Part shown: in pieces, positions 56,201-64,000 of the stretch
Numbering within the stretch: the stretch's first letter is position 1
Layout of the letters: each line of letters opens with the position of its first letter
From: Rotaria macrura
Taxonomy: Eukaryota > Rotifera > Eurotatoria > Philodinida > Philodinidae
NCBI GenBank assembly: GCA_900239685.1
Contig: OENT01000099.1
Location: forward strand, 1 to 64,000
Reading direction: 5' to 3'
Length of the DNA stretch: 64,000 nucleotides
Position numbers and translations under genes: made by a program
The notes under the pieces: generated by a model
The model's database searches: none
Told to the model about the DNA's origin: nothing
Seen by the model: only the letters and a program-made list of their open reading frames with translations

Positions 56201-57177
56201 AATTCAAACATTGAAAAAAAAAAGAAACATAGTCAACGGTTTCATTACTACTAAACGATTATAGCACGAGAAAAAATGTCCGCATTTTAAAATCAGCGTC
56301 GAAATCGAATCATGAATCAAAAGCATGGTATAGAAAATGTTTTCTTGGTGAAAAAAAACCTTATGAAATATTTTGCACTATAGTCAGACGTAAAGGATCG
56401 TTTTCTTAATGAAGATACATGATTTTTCATGTATCTGATTGATTGAAATATGATTTTAATGATTGTGAGCATGGGATTTATTTTTGTTTTTGATTCCTAT
56501 CATCGCTAGAAAAACTATTTCAATTCAATTGGAAAAAAGCAGAGGAAAAACGAGGCTTATCTTTGAATAGAACTCGTTCACGCTGAGACTAATCAACAGA
56601 TTACAGATTTCTCTTAGGTTTTCAATTCTATATCTGTTGCTTTTCTCCCGTAGTACAATTTTTTGTAGCGGTCAAATATTTCCAAGAGAAAATTGATCTG
56701 AAATCAATAAATATTTTTTGTGTTAGACAACGATTGATTGAATGTCTGTATGAAATAAGTACTCGGCATAGTTGATGGTCTAATTATTCCTTCCCCGAAG
56801 AGTTCAATACGATGTTGATTCATTATTTTTTCTAGGCAAATAATTGTCGACCTTTGATCGACATACCAGATGATATTTTCTATCATGGGTATGATAAAAG
56901 TGTGAATCTAACAGAATTTTCTCGTCAATATCATCTCGATCATAAAGGGCAAACAAAAGATCGTTTCATCGAAGATAAATCAAATATGTTACAATTTTTG
57001 ACTACAAACAATATGGTGTCTTCTCTGTCGAACACGAATTTGTTTATGAAATTTGCTCAACGTAATCGAATGCATTTTATTGATTACGAACGAAATCTTT
57101 TTTGTTTGTTAGATGGTGATAAAAAGAAACGAGATAATTTTTTAGAATGTTCATCATCAGTTGAAGATAATATGTAG
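53205..57177 (+). CDS. JADE/BRPF-type PHD-zinc knuckle-ePHD chromatin protein
   Basis: The start ATG at 53205 follows an acceptor (TTCTTTTTTAG) after a probable 5' leader exon, and the stop is TAG at 57175. Order: acidic N-terminus; an EPL-like segment YDLDEQDFQWLIAYNQFR (about 53740-53810); PHD finger (CDACHR, DLIQCIRCKVIVHKKCYGI, WLCLSCQ; 54718-55000); zinc knuckle QCSLCDRSEGALK; extended PHD (WVHLSCAFWSPNIEF, GRCLLCSKAAGVKINCCW, CQNRFHALCAIEAGQ, LCQRH; 55130-55530); then YWKLKRQANNCRPLI and a tail of about 100 residues. This order is shared by JADE1-3 and BRPF1-3, scaffold subunits of HBO1/MOZ histone acetyltransferase complexes in the nucleus. YWKLKR fits JADE wording. No bromodomain or PWWP domain follows, which favours JADE. 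Introns of about 0.8 kb (53812-54615) and 1.1 kb (55756-56836) are long for this window. Confidence 0.88.
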
Positions 57178-59281
57178 TGTTATAACATGTCAGATTTTTA
57201 TTTCCTATCGATTGTATTTTCTATATTTTAATAAATAGACATTCAAGTGATGAAAAATCTTTAATTTAATAATAAAATAGACGTTTTTAAATCGTTCCTC
57301 TTTCCTATTCCTCGAAAAGCCAATCAAAATTAAATTCATTAACAACTAATGTTCGAAGACATACATACTAAGCATAACAGGAGATTCAATCATTGAAACA
57401 GATGAAATAATGATCCAGCTACACAGTTTGGTTCTCTTCTTCTCTCGTAGTATACTTCGATTTATTTTTACTATAGGCTGACAAAATCATTTCGTATGCA
57501 AACGATCATAATAAGTGTAAAACTAATTTGTACAGTTATGATGATATTAACGTTGTTCAGAAAATTATTCGTTTTTTAAATATTGTTTTAAAGTCAATCT
57601 TCAAATAAAGTATTTCAAAGCTTGTCGAATTGACGACGAAATTAACTTCATTCATTAGTTTTTACTACACTCATTCTATGACTATATGTATTTGCATTGA
57701 TACGGATGTTATAAGAGTAAAAATGTTGTATTTGAATTAAAGGTTCTATCTCAATGATGAACAAAAAAAAAGAATTTCATCACAAAACCGAACTTCTCAG
57801 AGTCATGGTCATAATCTAAATAAAACTATTCTGGAATCATCTCATCAAACAAATAAAATTGCATAGTTGATTTGCTTGAAATTATATTCTTATTTATTAT
57901 AATGTCTCAAGTAATATGTTTTCAATAAAGGATTATTTTAATAGAAATTTGAGTTTTCAAGTCGCAAAAAATCTTTTCAAGTTGTTTTTTTTAGATATGT
58001 GCATAATATAAGCCAATCCTCTTCGTTTTTATTTGATATAACTTGTCATACTAATCGTCATCTAGCAGATGTATACTTACTCTGTATACACCAATTTATA
58101 TCATTTATCTGCATATTTCTGACGATGAAATCTTTCATGATTGATGTGCTTTGTAAAAATAAATACGATGAGAATGAAAGGGTTTATTTTAACAGGTCGT
58201 TTTCATTCGATTCATCAAGAGAAAAACGTCATTGATTACCGGTCAAAATAGTGAGAGTAATCGAACATTAATAATTCTCTATGAAAAGGTATATTATTGC
58301 CGATCGACTCTATACATACATAATGTATATTATAGTCTGAGTTGACATATTCTAAATCTATGATTGGATTTTCGATCATCATTTTTCATTCAAAATTTAG
58401 TTTGGAAGTTGATCGATGAACAATTCTTATCATGTAAATGTTTTGCGTACTCGAACTATTTTTTTTTTGAATTCATCACTATCAATTCAATCGGCATTCT
58501 AACCGATTTATAAACAAATAGAAAAAAGCTAACTAAATCAAAACTAATACGACGAAATCAATTTCGCTTTATCTTCTAGATAGATACAGGCAGTCAGTTT
58601 GAATGATAGCTTAATATAAAACTAATTTGAGTAATGTTCAATTCAAAGAGCACGAGCCTCGTCTTCTTGAAAAGAGATTCGTACTATATTTGAGAGTTTT
58701 TTTATTAGAATATTTCTGAAAGTTAGCCGATATAGATTTTCGCATGTAGATTCGTGTTTTCTTTTAACAATTGAAAAAAGAATCTAGAAACTCTTAAAAG
58801 CAATAGATATATTAAAAACAATCGGATGTTCGTCGATTGCATATCTAATTACTATTAGTACGGCGGATTAGTTACACAATTACTATAAGTGTTGTTGATA
58901 ACTTTTTTTCTCTTGTATGATCGACCTTCAAAGACGAATCTGAAGCATAATTTGTTACTTTTGAGATTCATTTGTTTAGACAAAGAAACCATTGATATGT
59001 CACTTCTCAAGAGATATTTCACTCGTCTAGACGGAATAATTCAATAAATCTCAAAATAATCTTTTACATATTAATAATTCTCATTCGTTCTCATAAAAAT
59101 TTGTACTATTCAGATGAATTAGATGTCGACGTTCAATTAAGTTTTACATTTCGAATCAAAATTAATCTTATTGAAAGAATACTCTGTACAGAAAATCTGT
59201 CATTTCAAAAGTCTTAACACTTTAATATCATTTTATTTCTAACAACATTATTAGAAAAATAAATCAAAAACAATTTCTCAA
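57178..59281. other. Intergenic between convergent genes, no gene seen
   Basis: 2.1 kb of AT-rich sequence with many AATAAA words (for example about 57230, 57605 and 57925). The frame at 57999-58235 has no signature. Nothing recognisable. Confidence 0.5.
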
Positions 59282-60081
59282 CTATGAATTCGATTTTTCA
59301 TTAACATTTTGTACAGTTTTAGAAATCATTTCATTCAATGCTGATAGTCCCATATCTTTTGTAGCAGGAACGAACTTTGTTTTCATTTGTTGTTGATGGA
59401 AATCAATTGAACTCGAAGGTATACTAATATCACAACCATGGAAGCCGAGACCTTCGTGATGCGTATGTAAAATTGTTGATTGTAAACTTTCATTAAATTG
59501 TTTTTCTAATTCGAGATTAATTGCTTCATTTTGAGTTTCTAAATATATATCTATATGCATTTTCTAATAATAGAATACTATTGATTAACGATACTTGAAC
59601 GGCAATGTTTTTTTTCATTTGCGCATGAATTACTATTGGATATGTTTGAAGAATATGTTGCATCTTTTTGACATTCATCTTTACGTTTCTAAAACGCAGA
59701 ATAAAAGAAAGAAATTTTCATTTTTTACCATTATTAGTTTTTTTTTCTGTGGAATTACTTTAGCACCCATCAATCGAAGAAATTTTTGTTTACGTTCTTC
59801 ATCGCCTAGATCAGCATGTTCCCAATCGTTGACCGTATGAATCTGAACGAGGAACAAGTTTCAGATTAGAAACGATGTTTCACTGAAAGATCGATAGAAA
59901 AATATTTCATTTTTCTATACCAGACTAGATTTAGACAGTTTGCTTTGAAATATACCTCTTCAATGGGAATATCCTTAATGCTCATATTCGTTCCTCTATT
60001 ATTGTCATCAGTGGTTTCATCTTGATGTTCTTTCATCGAGTATTTTGCTGACGAGACTTTTTTCTTGTTTGTTATCGACAT
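59282..60081 (-). CDS. Small acidic protein (SMAP) domain protein
   Basis: The start ATG at 60081 (MSITNKKKVSSAKYS) is chosen over an upstream in-frame ATG at 60204, because the upstream part is hydrophobic and not conserved-looking. Exons at about 60081-59956, 59842-59753, 59694-59600 and 59556-59282 join to about 190 residues. The family signature is DWEHADLGDEERKQKFLRLM in exon 2, then a Lys-rich stretch, then EKQFNESLQSTI and GLGFHG in the last exon. These match the two halves of the SMAP domain found in human C11orf58/SMAP and in nucleolar KNOP1. Molecular role in the family is poorly known. The product is hydrophilic with no membrane segment. The border between exons 3 and 4 is the least certain joint. 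Confidence 0.8.
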
Positions 60082-61687
60082 AGTTATTTTACATTGTATA
60101 AAGAAGCAAGCCGAAAAAAAAAGAAAATTTTCTATCCGATGACTTATCCAATGATGTTTTCGTTGTCGATATTTAATTGTTATATCGTTACACGCCGCTG
60201 TCATGCTAAGATGTCGTTAATGATCAATCTAAGTTTTACATTGATTTTGTAAAGATCGTTAAATGTGCATTATTTATTCATATGTAGTAAATTTATTCTA
60301 CAAAACAATGATTCGAGTGTTATATGCTCATATCTGTCTTGTACTAACAGTTATGATCGATATAATGAATTTTGTTGAGAATCAAAAGCACTATTGATTA
60401 TTAATTTATGAGTTGGCTTTGTTTTCTAAACTTTATTGTTAAGAATTTTTTTATGAATCAAAGATTTATCTTCAAAAGCGATGATTACCAACAATGTTAC
60501 TTCTGAACGGATAAAATTTAAAAAAATACGTTCGACATGATGAGAATATATTATGAAATAATATGCTCTATAGACTAAAAACAAGATCGAAAAACAAAGT
60601 GTTATCGAACTTCTCTTGTGTTGATTTTTACATTCATCTTCATTGACTGCTTCTAAACTTGTTCTGCAACCAAATTGTGATTTATCTACATATTTAGTTA
60701 CGTACGTAAGTTATTCAGCATTTCAAATGAACTCCTTGTTGAAAACCAACCATAATGATAATACTAGCATACTTTGACATACGACAATTATTTATCTATA
60801 ATTTCATTCTAGTTAGATAACTATTTTTCATACGTGATTATAAATCGTTGGAGCATCGCACAAGCCACAGCTATGAGAAATCTATCAGAAAAAATAAAAT
60901 TCGTTATTTATGAATTTGAGATCGAAGAAGAAAATAAAAAAAGCTATCATAGCTCAAACAATTATCTATTCAGTTCTATTAAATAGTGTTGCATAAAATT
61001 ACGAAGTCCTATTCAAATCATGATTTGACAAGAAAATGATTCATACGAAGGTTTCAACAAATGTAATTTACTGTGAGCGACTAAGCTGACTCTGCGCATG
61101 CCACAAAACAATAGACGCAATCCATTGACAAAGTTAAATCGAAATCTAGTTTATCTATTCGATATTGTTCAATTCATGAAACTAAATCGAAGATTATCTG
61201 ATTGTGTGCATTACAGCTGAGAGGTACCAAGAAAGATACGACCATTGAATGAGTACTAATGGACAAAAATGATCATAATTTTGAAGAATCAACTCATAAG
61301 AAATTTAATTTCTTGATCTAAATATTTTACGATGATCATTTTATATGACATATCACCGAGAAGAGAAAACAGGCAAAAAAAGGAATAATACGGAAAAGCA
61401 ATCTCATTCAATCGATTCATATGTTCAAGATAAGTTCGTCTGTTTTATTAGACAGAAAAACTCATTAAACTAAAGCGGCACACGCCAAGCGAACAACGTC
61501 TTGAGATCAACTCAAATCAAGTTTCGTTCGTATTGCATGACTCTTATCACAAGTACATGTCGAATACTGTACTACATTGAACGTTAACGTTTCGTTCGAC
61601 TTCGTTTCTTTAAGAACTCTTCAAAAGTACTTCTTTTTGCAACACAACAGAAGGTTGAGCACCATATTCACCCCTACTTAGTGCCAT
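60082..61687. other. Intergenic, no gene seen
   Basis: 1.6 kb of AT-rich sequence between the SMAP gene and a pseudogene, without recognisable coding frames or repeats. Confidence 0.5.
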
Positions 61688-62480
61688 TTATGTAACTAAC
61701 ATTTCAACAATATGAAAATTTCGATGTAAAAGTGGTAAACGAATAGGTTCATATATACAATGTAAATTAAATTGTATAGAATCTTGAACGCTTAGTGGTA
61801 CACCTAGGAAAAGAAATCCACCACGTTTGAGTATACATGTTATTTTGGTCATCGTCTGAAAATCCCCATATGGCTTCAATGGATCTCGATAGCGATCAAG
61901 GCCATCATGTTCAATACTACGATATAATCATACGCTGTCAAACAATTGCAGTCGACTTTGCTTTTCTTGCTATTGCCTTGTATATTACATTGATTTTATA
62001 GCAAATAGACGTGGAATACTTCAATAAATTGTTGCATATTCAATCATCGTAACACTCTTTGCGTTATATTCAATTAAAGCCGCTTCTATACCCATGAATT
62101 TTCAGTATCAATCACAGCACATCTCTTATTTGTTATAGTCAATGTTGCATACTGGTCCAGTGCAAGATATATATCTTTATTGTTATATGAATCGAAAGCT
62201 TCTCTTGTTCGAACTTGCAGACGATACTTGTCAATGACGTCAATAGTCCAATTCGTAGGCCATGTGCCATTAGTAAGAAATTATTGATCAGCATAGTCAA
62301 CTGGTATTTTATAATTCAGTGTAAAATTAGACAACAACTCAGTGAGTATTTTTTTGATATCTTCAGTTGTTGTCGGTAAATTATCTTTATACCATGCATT
62401 ATAAGTAGGACATTGATCAATCTCGAGAGTATAGTAGATATTAAACTTGAGAAAATCAGGATTAAGCTTGAAACAATTTG
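61688..62480 (-). pseudogene. DUF268-type gene, broken
   Basis: Reading the minus strand from about 62480 downwards gives a decayed protein related to DUF268, a family known from nematodes and other animals with a methyltransferase-like look. Pieces in order are FNIYYTLEIDQCPTYNAWYK, YRLQVRTREAFDSYNNKDIY, RCAVIDTENSW, then a frame change into IEAALIEYNAKSVTMIEYAT, another stop, FDSV-stop-LYRSIEHDGLDRYRDP and KPYGDFQTM, then GGFLFLGVPLSVQDSIQFN and IYEPIRLPLLHRNFHIVEML. There is an in-frame TAA after YADQ, a frameshift after ENSWV, a TGA after EYATIY and further breaks before SIEHDG. Order and spacing of the pieces are preserved, so decay is by small changes, not rearrangement. The 5' end is not identified. 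Confidence 0.78.
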
Positions 62481-64000
62481 ATTATTTTGTGAGTTACTTC
62501 AAGGACAGTGATCGGCACAAAAGTTGATGATGCGAGTTTGATTACATGGTTGATCTATTTGTCAACCAAGGTTAAGTTGTCTAACATGTACATAGAAACC
62601 AAGAATACGCAATTAAGCTTGATCAAATATTCCATTAGGGTTGATGTCTGAGATAGAATAACGTTTTAGCAGCTATCAATATAAAAGTGCTGTGATCAAA
62701 GTCATGCAGTGGGTTACATATTTCCATGATCTACAATCAACATGTACTAAAGATAAATATTAGGCATATTCATGATTAGTTATGTGAATCGATTTTATTG
62801 TAAAAAGAAGTTGGCAGATTATCAAATGTACGTTTCAGATGTTTTGAATCATCATGACATTTATGTATGATATTCTTGGTCAGTGATAAAGTGAAGTTCC
62901 ACAAAAGTTAGCATAGTGATTTATCCTATGCGCAAGATGGAACCATGAAACAGATCAATAAAAGAAACTACGACTTTTTGCTAAGTAGATTTATCGAGAA
63001 AAATAAACTTGAATAAAAATATCATTATAGGATGAGAAATATGAATGATGGTTTGCCGACTGAGGAATGACCACTTGTGTAAACCATGATTGTCGAAAGA
63101 AGCGTTTTGTTTGGGTTGCCGTGGATCGATATTGAAGTTGTGTTTAAAAAAGTCACTATTTTAAACAAAGAACAATTATTCTGTGACATACGTGCAACGT
63201 GAAATAGTATTATTATCCTGTTTAATGTGGTTACTAAATAGAAGAAGGTTGAAGAGATTACGGTTTGATATTTAAATTGTATACTTTCGTCTTAATAACG
63301 ACATTCATTCTTTGATATTTCAGTAGACATCGTGCTGCCCGCTGTTCGTTTTTTAACTGAAATTTTGGTGACTAAGGCTTTACATCTCAAAATTCTAACA
63401 ATCGATTCCATCGAAAACAGAAAAAAATGATATCGTACTATGATTATCTTGATGTTGTACTGTTATAGAAATTATATGGCAAGCAATAGGTATGGTTTTT
63501 CGTATTCTGATGAGTTATCATAACTGTTCTTCATTTACGACATCTAAACACAACGTTATGTGATGAATATTCAATAAGAACGACAAAGAAGCAAACATAC
63601 CTGAGGTAGATACCGATATGATTACTTGGGATTATAATGCAACGCAGTTACGTGTAACTTCGATATTTTTAACATAGTTACAAGTAAACTAGCTGAAATT
63701 TATTGTAATAAAGAGATAAACATGACATCACAGTGACGATAAAACTTTCTTTCTCATGAACGTAATACAGCATATGAGTATTCAATTCTTCAAGGGTTCA
63801 TTGTGATGTGACTGTGAATTTACGCACAAGTTTTCGGATGGTCCAACCATGTCCGTTCTCTTTTATCTTAGAATTCACCGATACAGTAATTGAGTCAAGC
63901 TGTGACGTAGAAGTAGAGATATAAGTTCTCAACTGTATCAAATACTGAGGTTCAAAAGGTAAAACATGTATGTTCAAATTACTATCATCTTGATAAATTC
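62481..64000. other. No recognisable gene to window end
   Basis: AT-rich sequence. I find no open frame of note, no tandem repeat and no tRNA. It could include further decayed 5' sequence of the DUF268 relic. Confidence 0.45.

Overview
This is a eukaryotic nuclear window with about 30% GC by eye, so it is strongly AT-rich. Genes are broken by many short GT-AG introns, mostly about 50-80 nt, with a minority of 0.6-1.7 kb. The gene set is animal: nuclear receptor, TRPM channel, Nemo-like kinase, an APC-type Wnt scaffold segment, PH-FYVE Phafin, GDP-mannose dehydratase, a Reeler/DOMON/cytochrome b561 reductase and a JADE/BRPF-type PHD protein. Compact introns, AT-richness, a PLAT-repeat protein, a DUF268 relic and an intronless ADP-ribosylglycohydrolase would fit a bdelloid rotifer or a similar small spiralian. 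That placement is inference (about 0.6), because no marker gene fixes it. All gene models below were joined by hand from open frames and splice consensus.

Layout: 0-5.6 kb, the 3' part of a PLAT-repeat gene (+). 5.8-6.2 kb, two exons of an unrecognised gene (+). 6.8-9.5 kb, a RAR-like nuclear receptor (-). 11.9-13.2 kb, a PLEKHF/Phafin gene (-), divergent from GDP-mannose 4,6-dehydratase (+, 14.0-15.7 kb). 16.4-17.9 kb, an ADP-ribosylglycohydrolase (-) with an uninterrupted coding frame. 18.7-28.8 kb, one large TRPM channel gene (-). 30.1-31.7 kb, a serine-rich protein with an APC-type beta-catenin-binding segment (+).

From 31.7 to 41.7 kb the window is gene-poor and rich in inverted repeats. 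It holds a 346-bp fold-back element, a larger inverted-repeat element whose centre is an assembly gap of 198 N, a GGATC-rich imperfect palindrome, and two distant copies of a short direct repeat, one lying next to a tRNA-like sequence. From 41.7 to 45.4 kb is a ferric-chelate-reductase-like gene (+), followed by 3.7 kb without recognisable genes. 49.1-51.2 kb is Nemo-like kinase (+). 52.3-53.0 kb is an unrecognised basic protein (-), divergent at about 200 bp from a PHD/ePHD chromatin protein (+, 53.2-57.2 kb). 59.3-60.1 kb is a SMAP-domain protein (-). 61.7-62.5 kb is a broken DUF268 gene (-). The last 1.5 kb shows nothing recognisable.

The genes do not form one pathway. The APC-like protein and Nemo-like kinase both belong to Wnt/beta-catenin regulation but lie 18 kb apart, and I read that as coincidence. 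The main points for follow-up are the apparent absence of armadillo repeats from the APC-like gene, an 8-nt exon inside the DNA-binding domain of the nuclear receptor, the ADP-ribosylglycohydrolase as a transfer candidate, and the cluster of palindromic elements around the assembly gap.
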